Source: Dactylis glomerata
Lineage: Eukaryota; Streptophyta; Magnoliopsida; Poales; Poaceae
Reading direction: 5' to 3'
Assembly (NCBI GenBank): GCA_007115705.1
Contig: QXEO01000727.1
Location: forward strand, 62,001 to 126,000
Length of the DNA stretch: 64,000 bases
Positions 20,322 through 31,696 of this stretch are shown here, in pieces. A program made the translations under genes and the position numbers. The notes below the pieces were generated by a model. That model worked only from the letters and a program-made list of their open reading frames with translations. It made no database searches and was not told where the DNA came from. How positions within the stretch are numbered: position 1 is the first letter of the stretch; every line of letters begins with the position of its first letter.

Positions 20322-22927
20322 TTAATATGCATGTGCTTCTTGTTCCTTGAAAGCTTGTTCACTTGCTTCTTGCATGCCTCTTTGCACAACATCTTCTTGC
20401 ACGCCTCTTTGCACAACATCTTCTTGCATGCCTTTTTGCACAACATCTTGCTTCTTCTTCCTTTGCCTTTTTTTCACTTGCATCATGTCATTTGTTGCTT
20501 GATCACTTGTTTGTTCACTTTCTTCTTGCTTCTTCCTTTGCCTTTTTTTCAATTGCTTCTTATTTTCTTTTCCATTTGCTTCTTGTTCCTTGAAGGCTTG
20601 TTCACTTGCTTCTTGCATGCCTTTTTGCACAACATCTTCTTGCACGCCTCTTTGCACAACACCTTCTTGCATGCCTTTTTGCACAACATCTTGCTTCTTC
20701 TTCCTTTTTTTCACTTGCATCGTGTCACTTGTTGCTTGCTCATTTGCTTGTTCACTTGCTTCTTGCTTTCTCTTCCTTTGCCTCTTGTTTACTTGCTTCT
20801 TGTTTGCTTTTTCATTTGCTTTTTGTTCTTTTTCTGCTTGTTCCCTAGCTTCTTGTTCACATGCTACTTGTAGGTTATGTTTGGCATTTGCATAAACCTC
20901 TGCTGGAATTCTTAGCCTTTCAGGTAGGATACGCAACTTTTCTAGTTTCCCCTTACTCCCATGCGGGGTATCGTACCCATTTCCACCTGCATGATTCATG
21001 ATCTCAATCATGCAGGCCTGTAGACTTAGGAATATCCTATTTAGCTTAGAAGGCTCGTATTCATCGAACTCTTGCTGCACATTTTGAATCAAATCTCGGA
21101 GAGTTTTAGGGCTGCTGGTATCAGTTAGAGACTGTAGAGACGGGAAAAAACCAAGATCAAGCACGTTGAGATCTGGGCTGTTTGATGGCTGTTGAATCAG
21201 CTTTATGGCCAGTCCAGTTTTAGCCGCAATTTCTGCCACAGCTTCTTTGAATTGCTTGTCACTAGGTAGAATGTGAGGCGTCGCATTGTCTTGTTGTATC
21301 AGAATTGTTTGACCAACATCTTCTGCAGGCCAAGCTTCTACGATAGCAGGCAGTACCTTCTCAATTAGGAACTGCCTCATTATATCCCTATTCACTTTGA
21401 TTGACTTTAACTCTAATGTGCCTTTTGGCCTGTTGTCACTTTTTCTTGCTGCTGGTATTTCCTTTACGAATGGCCATATACCTATCTTCCCTGAGAATGT
21501 GACACGGTCTGCTTTATCAAACCGGTCTGCTTTTTCAAACCTTGATCTTGCAATTGCAGTCAAAAACATTACCTTTCCAATGCAATTTTTATTCTGAACA
21601 GCCCTTATAGTGACGTCCTCCTCTGGGAGCAGATAGTAATTTCTGTCTTTCTTTGTCATGTAGAACCACTTTTCATCAATATGCACCATATTGTGCATAT
21701 TGGTGAACCTTGGGGCTGCATCTCCTCTTGTCCTTTCATCAATCATTGACATGCAAAATTCGAGCCTATCCTTTTTATTCTTGTCTTTCAGAAATGGCTT
21801 CAAAGAATTTGATTGCCTCCTTAATTGCTTCATTTGGAATCTTGTGTACAAAGTACTAGGGCTTACTCCCAATTGCCAAGCAAGGGATCTGATTGTCGAT
21901 CTCTTGTTTAGTGGGATGGTGGGGACAATGGATAGATCAATATTGATTGATTTCCTTCCACTTCTTCCTTTCCTCTTGTTTGAAACGTCGACCTCCAAAC
22001 CCTGAGCAATTTGTCGCATAGCTATTTTCCATATTCGTTGTATAATTTGAATATCTGCTTGGAAAAATGCTGCTATATCTTTCTTGTCATTTTTTTTGAA
22101 CTTGCCACCATTCCTCATACATAACGCATGCATTGCTACATAGGCACCATATCTTTGCTGATCAGATAGTGAATTTCTATGCCTCACTAATTGTTGACCC
22201 CCTACATCTTGTCCATCTTGCGCATCTTGTTCTTCCATTTCTGCATCTGTGAGTGCAAACTTCAATTAGTACATTGTAACCTCAAGCAAAAAAACAAGTG
22301 TAAATATTCAGCGCATTTGCTGAAATTAAATTGCAGAAGTGATGATGTATAAATGTATAGTGGCAGAAGTGATGATGGTTTCTGTAATGTCCAAATTGGT
22401 ACTGTCAATACTCCATCTTACTCATCCATTTATATGCATAGAGCTCAAGTTTTTAACTAGTGATGGATGCAGATTACAACAAGTTTTTAAATAATGTTTG
22501 CTGTCAGTGCATGAATTAGCTTATGATCTTCATTTAGCATTACTCCTATGATCATACCCTGTCCAGTTTACGCACTGTCTGTTCAAAATACATCTTGCAT
22601 CTTGTGAAACAGTTAAAGGGTTTGAACTGTTTTAGAGATGATTTATCTACTTTTTCTATAGATATGTGTTACTCCAAGAGACTGAAAAATTGCAACATCA
22701 TCACCTATTCAAACCTGACAAATACTCTATGTTAAAATAATTGTCCTGTTTTTGCTATAGTTACTTAATGCTTGTGCTATAGAATAAATGCAGATAACTT
22801 GATATAACTTGATGTAACTGAAACTAAAACTTCGTTTTGCAGTAGATAATGTACCTGCATGTTCTCCTTCAGGTATATAGACATTGTCTTCTTCAGGTGG
22901 AGTGAAATTCAAATCTGGAAGCACCAT
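20322..22927 (-). CDS. Mariner-like transposase (DD39D), two exons, with repeat-bearing C-terminal tail
   Basis: Cuts and reinserts the element at TA. Exon 1 is 22927-22855, starting MVLPDLNFTPPEEDN like other plant mariner transposases; donor GCAG/GTACAT. The intron ends ctcacag and exon 2 is 22246-20322. The split codon (G+AT) rebuilds GAT, giving EGEHADAEMEEQ in frame, 665 residues in all. An N-terminal helix-turn-helix region lies at about residues 50-165. Catalytic acids: D215 in MVHIDEKWFYM, D344 in ILIQQDNATPH, D383 in NSPDLNVLDLGFFPSLQ; 39 positions separate the last two. Residues ~488-665 form a Gln/Lys/Glu-rich tail with two ~80-residue tandem repeats containing KKRKKKQDVVQKGMQE-type motifs. 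Plant mariner transposases usually stop soon after the catalytic domain. The frame is uninterrupted, so it may be functional. Confidence 0.88.
20338..20830 (-). repeat. Two ~243-bp tandem repeats in the transposase tail
   Basis: cttgttccttgaaagcttgt at ~20338 recurs as cttgttccttgaaggcttgt at ~20581. Inside each unit, shorter ~30-bp units (gcatgcctctttgcacaaca) repeat three times. All preserve the transposase frame, encoding alternating DVVQKGMQE/DVVQRGVQE blocks. Confidence 0.75.
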
Positions 22928-23089
22928 AATTTGTTGATCGGACTGCTACTCTTTATTTAGGTACGGGCATGCTTCTGCGGTGATGTGCTGCTGCTATCTT
23001 TAGCATTTATTCTGATGTTTGCTGCTGCTGTTGCTCTATGTGAGTAGCACCTCTGTGTCGAGGCGCTTGGTGAGGAAGAACCTGGTCGC

Positions 23090-23470
23090 TGGTCGTCGAC
23101 AAAGAGGCGAGGAGCACCTGGGCGAGGAGATCGTCGTCGAGGAGGAAGCGAGGAGCGCCTGGGCGGGGATCTGCCTGGGCCGGAGGAGATCGTCCTCCAG
23201 GATGCTCCTGGGCGAGGAGGAACTGCCTGGGCTAGAGGAGATCATCCTCCAGGATGCTCCTGGGCGAGGACCTGCCTGAGCCGGAGGAGATCGTCCTCCA
23301 GGACGCTCCCTGGGCGAGGACGCTCTCTGGGCGAGAAGCTGCCTGGGCCAGAGGAGATCCTCCTGGGGAGGAGATCCTCCTGGGGAGGAGACCCTTTTCC
23401 TTGGAGCACCTGGGCGAGGATCTGCTGCTGCTGGGCCGGAGGAGCAGGGGATGGAGGAGCTGCTGGGCGG
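23090..23470. repeat. GC-rich imperfect minisatellite upstream of the transposase
   Basis: Units built around cctgggcgagga, ggaggagatcgtcctccagg and atgctcctgggcgagga recur at ~54-bp spacing, degenerating to shorter units (gagatcctcctgggga, twice) near 23355-23390. It lies 160-540 bp upstream of the transposase start, within the element, where promoter or 5' UTR would be expected. Confidence 0.6.
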
Positions 23471-23629
23471 AGATGGAGCTGCGGAGGTGGAGGGCGATCG
23501 AGGACGGCAGCGATTCAAAATCTGGGCGTACCGATTCAAAATTAGGGAAGGGTAGAGTTGTCTTTTTTCCACTTTTCACCTGGTCGGGACGAATTGTAAA
23601 ACGTCTTATATTTCTGCACGGAGGGAGTA

Positions 23630-24268
23630 CAAACGTACATCATGAGTCACTTGACCTATGACATGTACAGATTCCACTGCAATAACAGATGCATTGTCCA
23701 TGCCGATACCTTCCGGATACAGATGGCTAAAATCTGAGCTGCATGCATTTTACCGTTTACAACGTCAGAATACAAAAACACCCGTAAGAACAAATTGGAA
23801 ATCAACAATATGAAAACACTTGGTTCGGTCAATCAAATGGTGATTTGGCCTGCTGTTGAGTTCAGTATGGCTAGAATGAGGTTCCTTGGCGATTCACCCT
23901 TTCCTCTATATCTTCCATGGTCCAGCCAGGCACACAAAAACATGGATGCAGATTGCAACAGAGCATACACCAAAAATAGGAAACTAGTACACTTCTCCCA
24001 AATACATGGTTGCTTGCTTCTCGGCTCTTGCTACCCTCATCTTCCTCTACAATGCATCTATTATTGTTGTGCACGTGTACATGGTAGGACAAATCTCCCC
24101 TTGATGATTTGTCGAGAGCAACAAATTCAAACAGTACATACAAAAAGATCAGAATCGGATGATTCATTTCAGCATGGTTGCATAGCGTAACAAACTATAC
24201 GAGTTTTATCACTGGAACCACAGGGCACCTTGCGAAAGGTTCGCCATGAGCGCAGTATATGGTACACA
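23630..24268. other. 3' flank of the HSFA1 gene
   Basis: AT-rich, no ORF. Presumably holds the 3' UTR of the minus-strand HSF gene; no unambiguous poly(A) signal was fixed. Confidence 0.4.
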
Positions 24269-27200
24269 TCAGGCCCGATGGTTTGATGATGACAGCAGGC
24301 CCATTTGTTCAGTGAGATTAGCCAGGTTGTCGGTCCTGGTCCACCCGTTCTCCTGGTGCGCTTCCCTTGCGTCGAGCAGCCCCGAATCGACCTCATCGTT
24401 GTCGACAGATAGAGGGCTAGCAACAAGGAACTGCTCCCAGAAAGAGTCGATGATGCCCGGGAGCTTCTGGGTGTCATCGCTAGACAAGATCTCGTCGGTG
24501 TCGATGGGGATAGTGTCGTCATCATCTTCAGGCAGAAGAGGAAATATACACTCGGGACCAGGCATCTCGAAGCCCCCTCCTCCAGGAATATTACTAGCGG
24601 CGTCTTCTGGTATGAGATCGTGCAGATCTGGGAATCCAGGAATACTGATATCACTTGGACCTGGTGTCATGGCCTTCGGAAGAGAAGGCACTGCAGTACT
24701 CATCATGTTGGGAAGTACTTTGGACAGGTTGTTGTCAAAAACTGGGCACTGGATCTCAGGGGGAGTTGAAGACGAACAGATCGCCGAAAGTCCAGAGCTC
24801 GTAGGCATATACGGCATATTGGCTGAGTTGCCTGGGACCTCCGCAAGGGTGACTGCTGAGTTCCGGGTCGATGAAGAGCTATCGAAAACTGGAGGGGTTG
24901 TCGGCATACAGTTGTTCTCCAGCAGAAAGTTCTCTGAATTGCCCATAGATTCAAACCTGTGTGAAGAAGAGTCCTGCTGCAGGATTTTCCTCAGCATCGC
25001 CTTCGCTGCTTCATTAATCAGAGGCTGGTACTTGATTATCTGACCATCCAACGACACGCTCTCAGGGTCCATGATGCCATCGTCTTGCTTGGGTAGCCTC
25101 CTTTTCTTGTTCGCGGCGACTATTCTTCTCCTGCTGTTCTCGTTTTGCTGTACGAACTGTGCCAGGAAGCCAGGACTCTGCATTGCTTTAGCCAGGAAAG
25201 ACATCATCTGTTGCTGTCTTTGCTCCATCCCCTGAAGACGCTTGCCCAGCGTCTGCAGCTGGTGATCGGTTGTCTGTTGCTGCTGTCTCAGCCTGACAAG
25301 CTCCTGCATCAGGACGTTCTTGTCCCTCTTCAGCGTCTCAATCTCTTCCTCCATCCCAAAGTTCCCCACCTCTACGCAAGATGGTAACGGCCCATTCTGC
25401 AACTGGGGTTGCTGCTGCTGATGCTGATGCTGTTGCACTTGCACCTGGTTGTTTGCATTCAATGGTTTCCTTCTATTGATGGTCTTCAGTAGATGTTTCT
25501 GTCCTCTCAAGAAACCCTCATTGGCAAATTCCCACCTGTCTGGATCAACTTTTCTGAACCCCTGTTTCAGAAAGAAACAATGGGATTATTATAAAGGAGC
25601 TGATGTGCTTTGAATGGTCTAATTCAAAGCAATGCAGCCCAAACAACCCAAACAGTCTATGACCCACCTAAAAACGCATGTGACTCAAGGAACCAGCTAA
25701 TCGACCACAATACAGAAGCACAGGAAATAACCACAGGTTGCATTAGTATCCCACAGGAAACTCAAGATAAGCATTGTTCAAGAGCCCCAACATTGTTGCT
25801 AAATTTCATTTTTGTAAATGCAAATCAACTTAGAGATGACTGTTGGGCAAGACCAACAATGACCCGAGTCAATGGCTGGCAGTAGTATATGCCTTGCTGA
25901 AATACCTTGCAATTCCCGATACATATATTACTTCATAGAACATGTAGTTTTATGCTTCATGCCAAGACTAAAAGTTTGGGAACTTACACAGCAGTACTTA
26001 ATGAGATTATTATATGCATTTAATATTTGGTTAGAATTTATTATCAAATGCAAAGGAGCGCTTTAAAGGCACGCAAATTGTTACTGTGTACCTATTTCCA
26101 GGTATCAGAGCTTGTGCAGCACCTAACAAGTACTAGTCCTTATTTAGACGCCACAAGACTAGGGGTGGCAAAAAATGACTTCCAGTCTAGTTGAACTAAC
26201 TGAAACTGGTTAAACTGAACAAACTGTTTTTGCCCACCCCTACACAAGACAAATTGGTTCCGGTGTAAATAATATCTATTCAAATAAGTTTGATATTTAT
26301 TTATAATATTATTTGTGTACATTAATATAAAATATTATATAAGTTAATATAAGACTTACAAGTATGACATACATAGGGATCATGCATCTAACACTAGCAC
26401 AAGAAGCATCTCAAGCTTTTTTAAAAAAGAGTTATGTATCTTTAAGGTGACGTCGAGATATAGGTCATATACACACAAAATGGGGACGGGGCATACAGAG
26501 CTAGCCAGATGAACACAGTTATTTATGCCAATTGGTGATTTCTTAGACCACAAATCAAAGCACTCGACGCCTGACGGTTCAAACTTTTACATTTTTAAAA
26601 AGCTCAAGTATACTTGCATTTGCCATCATGCCTAGATATTGGAGTATATAAGATAAAGAGTCTACAAGCTAAACTCAACTAAGCTATCTTTTAAAACCAA
26701 GAAGGGTTCATTGGTAGGACGGTTCAATTTCACAAAAAACGAGGGAAATCCCATGACTCCACTAAACGACTGCGAAATTATATGCAAGTCCACCCAGATA
26801 TCTGTGATTTCAGTACCTCAATTACACCTCTGCCTAGAGAAGTGCCAACATAAGTATTTTGAGTCCACCCAGATATTTGTGATTTCAGTAACTCAAGTAC
26901 ACCTCTACCTAGGAAACTGCCAACATAAGCATTTGGTGCTTACATCAGCTTGAAAAAAAGCAACCAGTCACACTCACACAATAACAGCTATAGACCAGCC
27001 TAACTACTCACGATGTTCTCTGTGTGAAGAATTTCTTCATGCTGACCCTACTGTCCATGGCAAACCTATTCCAGTGATAGTTCAAACCAACACACTACCT
27101 TGGTAAAGTCTCAGTTTGGTTAATGTTCTAAATCATCCACGTAACCAAACCTACTGGCCGTGGGCATTGTTTTTCGAACCAGATCAAGCTCATACAAACA

Positions 27201-29139
27201 TGTAGTCTACAACCACACATGATCATTATTCCACTGCTTTTAGACTTAAATTTTGCCCTCTCACAACGAAAAGCCCCGATGCGGTAACAGATAGGTTAAA
27301 TTCTGAACACAGAAGGGTTTATTGGTAGGAAGTCCAATTTCACACAAAATAAAAATCCTACGACCCCAACAAACAACTGCAATAATATATCTACATGTGT
27401 AAAATGATATTAGTTAATCCGTATGACCAGGGTTGCAAGTGGACATCCCACATAAGCCCGCTAAAGCAGGGGCTAGTTCATTTTATACTAATTCATTAAA
27501 AAGATGCTAGAACTAACCTAACTGATTTTGACTACGCTCTGCATCCCTAAGTATGACACACACACTTGGACAAAACTGTAATGCATATACTGCTATTCTG
27601 AAGCAGAGTTATGTATCCTTATGGCGACTTCAAGAAATAGGTCATGATGTACAAAAAATGGGGAGCAAACACACAGATCAAGCCAGATCCACACACTTTT
27701 TTATGCCAACTGGTGACTCCTTAGGCCACAAATCATAGCACTTGAAGCTTAAACTTGTACAGTTTACAGCGGTCAAGTACACTTGCTGTATATGCCCACG
27801 TGCCTAAACATTGGAGCTTACGAACTAAACTAAAATATGCTACCTTTTAAACCAAGAAGAGTTTATTGGTAGGACGGTTCAATTTCACGTAAAACTAGGG
27901 AACCCCAATGACTCCGCTAACCGACTGTGATACTATATGTAAGACCACCCAGATATCCGTGACTTCAGTACCTCAAGTAGATCTAACATATGCAATTTTT
28001 TCTTACATCAGCTTGAAAAAGAAAGGAACCTGCCACGCTCACACAGCAACAGCATTAGACCTGACTAGCTTCTTCACTATGTTTCTTTTGAGTTAAGAAA
28101 GCAATATTCCAGTGCCAGAATTTCATCATGGTAACCGGCTTAAGTGCAAACACAGAAGGTTTATTGGTAAGTCCACCCAGATATCCGTGATTTCATAACA
28201 TCAAGTAGACATCTGTCTAAGAAAGTGTCAGCATACGCATTTCTCACTGAGCTTCATACAAGCAAACCTGGCACACTCACACAACAACAGTATTAGACCT
28301 GACAACTCTTAACTGAGTTCAGAACGCAGCAGTATTCCAGTGTCAGAATTTCAAAATGGCAATCCTACACTCCCAGCTGGTCTCCCTCAACGCCCCCGGT
28401 AGGATATTCGTAACCAACACACTAGCTTGGTGAAGTCCCAGTTTGGTTAAGGCTCTAAGTCATCTGTGTAACAGAAAACTACCAGCGGTGGGTATTGTTT
28501 TCAGAACCAGATGAAGCTCAAACAAACCTCGTCACATGACCATTCGTTCACGCATGCTATTAGTTTGACTAAAATTCCGTCATCAGTCCTCGTGCAGCCA
28601 GAACCATCTGAGTTTAGCTCACAATCTCCCAGGGCTGTGTACCAGAACGAACACATGATCCTTCATTACAACGCTACTACTACTACTACTACGAGGCTAC
28701 CAAAATCCCTTCCTCACGCAACAGCAAAACCCTCCTATATTAAATTTCAAACTCTGATGAATCCGCAGGACCTAACTAGCGCGAGCAGCAGGCATAGAGA
28801 GTGAGGGAGGGAGGGACGTACGTAGGTGTTGAGCTGCCTGACGAAGGAGGAGAAGTTGCTGTGCTTGAAGTACTTGGGGAGGAGGTCCCTGGCGAACTCG
28901 GGCGTGCTCCACACGACGAAGCTGTTGTTCCCCTGCCCCCACGACACCACGCCGTCCGTGGCCGGGTCGTCCACCATCTCGTACGTCTTCATCAGGAACG
29001 GCGGTGGCGCCGCCGCAGCCGCAGCCGCACCCACGCCCCCGTTGCCCACCGCCGTCGGAGGAGGCGCCACCGCCGTCGTCACCGTATTCGCCGCCGCGGC
29101 CGCCGCCGCGGCGGCAACAGCAGCCACCCCGCCCTCCAT
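24269..29139 (-). CDS. HSFA1: Class A1 heat-shock transcription factor
   Basis: Trimeric DNA-binding activator that starts the heat-shock response by binding nGAAn elements. Exon 1 is 29139-28822 (ATG within ggcgatggagggc, read in reverse; ends LNTY, donor TAC/GTACGT); exon 2 is 25561-24269 (starts GFRKVDPDRWEFANEGF). The intron is 3.26 kb at the conserved position inside the DNA-binding domain. 536 residues: Ala/Gly-rich start, DNA-binding domain ~45-140 (PPFLMKTYEMVDD, FKHSNFSSFVRQLNTY), Gln-rich linker, HR-A/B coiled coil ~176-245 (MEEEIETLKRDKNVLMQELV) with the class-A insertion, bipartite-type NLS NKKRRLPK ~257, AHA activator DSFWEQFLVASP ~486 and a C-terminal export signal LTEQMGLL ~522. 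The order is that of rice and wheat HsfA1 proteins. The open frame extends 80 codons upstream of 29139, but the family start fits here. No lesion seen. Confidence 0.93.
26160..26242. mobile_element. 83-bp hAT-type MITE in the HSFA1 intron
   Basis: Starts TAGGGGTGGCAAAAA, and the reverse complement of the other end starts TAGGGGTGGGCAAAAACAG. It is flanked by a perfect 8-bp target duplication cacaagac (26152-26159, 26243-26250). The terminus matches the right end of the large hAT element at 40907-44591 (TAGGGGTGGGCATAAAACCC). Confidence 0.8.
26400..28520. repeat. Degenerate ~1.15-1.3-kb tandem units in the HSFA1 intron
   Basis: Several sequence blocks recur in order. cacccagatatctgtgattt-type blocks start at ~26793, 26867, 27945 and 28172. 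ttattggtaggacggttcaa-type blocks start at ~26710, 27319, 27861 and 28160. The block at 26430-26570 recurs at 27605-27745, and 27090-27230 recurs at 28410-28550. All are non-coding and diverged by substitutions and indels. Confidence 0.7.
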
Positions 29140-29590
29140 CGCCCCCGACTCGCCGCGATCGATCCGTACGTACGGCCCCCCGGAGCTCAGACCCGCCTCG
29201 CGGGATGGAAAACCAGCCAGCAGCCGCGCGCGCGCAGACGGGATCGGAGTACGGCGAAGGATTTGGGGAATTTGGGGTTGGGGATTGTACGTCCGGGGAG
29301 GGGGTATTTGCAGCGGAGGGGAATTGGGTGGGCGAAGGTAGACGACAAAGGTGGATAGTGGAGGGGCGCCCAAGTACAAATACAGTATAAACTGTACTAC
29401 TTTGTTTAATGTAGGGGTGTTTACGTAAAAGCGACAGCCAAGGAGTGAGGTTGGGCCGGCGCTTCGCTTGCGAGCTCGGTGGCGGCGACACCGCGCGACC
29501 TCCCGGACCCGTCGCCGTCGTCGTCCGGTCCGGCGGCGTCATGCGCTACGCGCACACGCTACGGAGGATTTAGTGTGTGATCGAGATATT
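29140..29590 (-). promoter_or_regulatory. HSFA1 5' UTR/promoter region
   Basis: GC-rich leader up to ~29330, then a weak TATA-like gtttatactg (minus strand) near 29385-29394. Further upstream is a GC-rich tract (29450-29550) that may be a gene fragment. No heat-shock element could be assigned with confidence. Confidence 0.3.
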
Positions 29591-29635
29591 GTAGTTCATG
29601 GCTAAATGTGGAAAGACTTTTGTGTATTATGATTT

Positions 29636-31240
29636 TCTGCCAAACGGAAAACCTCGTTCTTGTGGTCATTTGGCGCAAGATATCTGCGAAAGTGTGGGCG
29701 GATTGTGGGAGGGGGGTGGATCTCCGCCTCTTTCCATGCGCAAACTATCTTTTGGATCAACGAGGTGCCGAATGCCGGCGCATACTATGTTTTGGACGTG
29801 GTCGCTCTTAAGCAGCAATGTCGTGTCTTTAGGTTGTCATCGGGATATTTATTTCCGTGTAGATATTTTTTGCATGGTCAATTTTGGAAACCTAATGTTG
29901 TGCGGACACGTCGCTAACTTTGGGGTATGATTGCGTAGTATCTTGCTTGGTAGGATCTTTCTAGTCTGTTAAATGGGAAAAGAATTTTGGGTCTTATGAC
30001 AGAAAGGAAGCATTGCTGTTACGATATATGGATTGTGGACGTAGCCAAGCCACGTATCTGGCTATACTAACGCCCAAAGCACAACTATTACCGTTGTATA
30101 TGTGGCACATCAAATGTTTCCACGCCGCGAGATACTATTCTAGTTATTTTCTTTTGTGGTTTATAAATACGGGAAGAACTTTGCCACTTTGGTTTTCGCG
30201 AAAATAGAAAACCTTGTTCTTGTGATAGGTGGATTTTCGGAGGAGCCGGGTTAGATCTTTCGCTCTTTCAACACCCAAATTATAAAATCGTCTCTGCCTC
30301 ACTGGTGTGTCGACCATTGATACGTAGAAATATTCAACACCTCCCTTTCACTCTTTTCTGTGTCACGGGAGAGGTGCCCAAATGATGTGAGCATCTCTAT
30401 TCTTTGTCACCGGGTCTCCACCATTAAACGGGCAACTTGTGGGCTGCCGCAAACATATCACAAACTTGTGTTTGCACAAGTTTCCCATCGTGACATTGTT
30501 CATCATAATCCAACTGAATTCGCAGCGACGAAAATCCTTGTTCTTGTGGTCATTTTGCCTAAGCTATCTGCGAGAGTGTGGGCGGATTGTGGGAGGGGAT
30601 GGATCTTTGCCTCTTTCCATGCACGAATTGTCTCTGGCTGAATGATGTGTCGAATGTCGGCACATACTATGTTTCGGATGTGGTGCGATCTTCGTGTCTT
30701 TAGGTTGCCATCGAGATATTTATCTCCGTATAGATATTTTTTGTATGGTCTATTTTGGGAACTTAATGTTGTGTGGACACGTCGCCAACTTTCGGGTGTG
30801 ATCGCATATTATTTTGCTGGGCAGGTTCTTTCTCTTTGGCTAATTGTGGAAGATATTTTTTGTTTCATGGTTAAACATGGAAAGAAGTTTGCCCCTTTGG
30901 TTTTCGTTAACACTGAAAACCTTGTGCTTCTGATAGGTGGATCGTTGGAGGGGCCGGGCTGGATTTTTGGCTCGTTCAACACCCAAACTATAGACCATCT
31001 CTGCCTTAGTGGTGTGTCGCCGTGGACACGTAGAAATATTCGACACCTCTATGCTTATTCCCTCTCACTCATTTCTCCTTCAGACGAGAGGTGCCCAAAT
31101 AATGTGAGCATCTCTTTTCTTTGTCACCGGAACTCCACCGTTAAAAAAAGCACTTGTACGTTACCACATATCACAAACTCGTGTTTACATGAGTTTTTCA
31201 TCGTGACACCATTCATTATAACACAACTGAATGGTAAAGC
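29636..31240. repeat. Tandem pair of diverged ~0.7-0.9-kb non-coding units
   Basis: Block A (29636-29935, containing gtgggcggattgtgggaggg) recurs at 30525-30815. Block B (30150-30380, with cgtagaaatattcaacacct) recurs at 30870-31075. The order A-B-A'-B' shows an old tandem duplication. Conserved phrases such as gtgtctttaggttg and atatttatttccgt survive, but no frame is conserved. I do not recognise the family. Confidence 0.6.
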
Positions 31241-31544
31241 TCGCGTATCGCAACGAAGAAATGAGGTGCCGTCATATAGATAGCTTCCTTGAGCGTTTAC
31301 AAATCCGCGTTGTCATCTTATCACACATTACATTGCGACATTAACATCTGAAAATCTTGAAGCAATGAGAGGATGGGATAACACTAGAGTACCATATCCT
31401 AAGACTAGAGGAGCCTTACCTAATGAACCCCAAAGTCAGCAGATACATCGGATGCGTGAATGTACACGGTGCACCGCACCTGCCAATACCACCATGCTTT
31501 GGAGTTGCAGGGGTGCACGAGGCCAATTTGTCATGCCGGTCATG

Positions 31545-31665
31545 GGTCGCTAGGCCCACATGCGAGACTGGTTCTGCCCACCCTGGCCCATAACCAGCCC
31601 AAGGGCCCAGGCCCACTCCGCCGCCAACTTTTACGTACTCATGGAGGACCGCCACGTCAGCCGCG
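31545..31665 (+). promoter_or_regulatory. NFD2 upstream region with clustered GGCCCA motifs
   Basis: ggccca occurs in taggcccaca, ctggcccata, agggcccagg and aggcccactc within ~70 bp, 80-150 bp upstream of the ATG, followed by an ACGTCA core (cgccacgtcag). GGCCCA/TGGGCC is the plant site II element, common in promoters of growth- and organelle-related housekeeping genes. Confidence 0.5.
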
Positions 31666-31696
31666 CACTTCACCAGTTCGCAAGCACCAAGCAGCA

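Larger units (their letters stand above)
18833..23627 (-). mobile_element. Mariner-like element (4.8 kb), candidate autonomous, with captured gene fragment
   Basis: The termini are identical 30-bp inverted repeats starting CTCCCTCCGTGCAGAAATAT and continuing aagacgtttt (18833-18862, 23598-23627), flanked by TA (18831-18832, 23628-23629). This is the terminus type of Triticeae Stowaway MITEs of the Thalos sort. Inside on the minus strand is a two-exon DD39D transposase (20322-22927). On the plus strand near the left end is a fragment of an unrelated plant gene (19396-19813) within a GC-rich tract (18920-19690), and near the right end a GC-rich minisatellite (23090-23470). Perfect termini plus an open transposase suggest recent activity. 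Gene capture inside mariner-like elements is unusual; Mutator and CACTA elements are the usual carriers. Confidence 0.9.
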
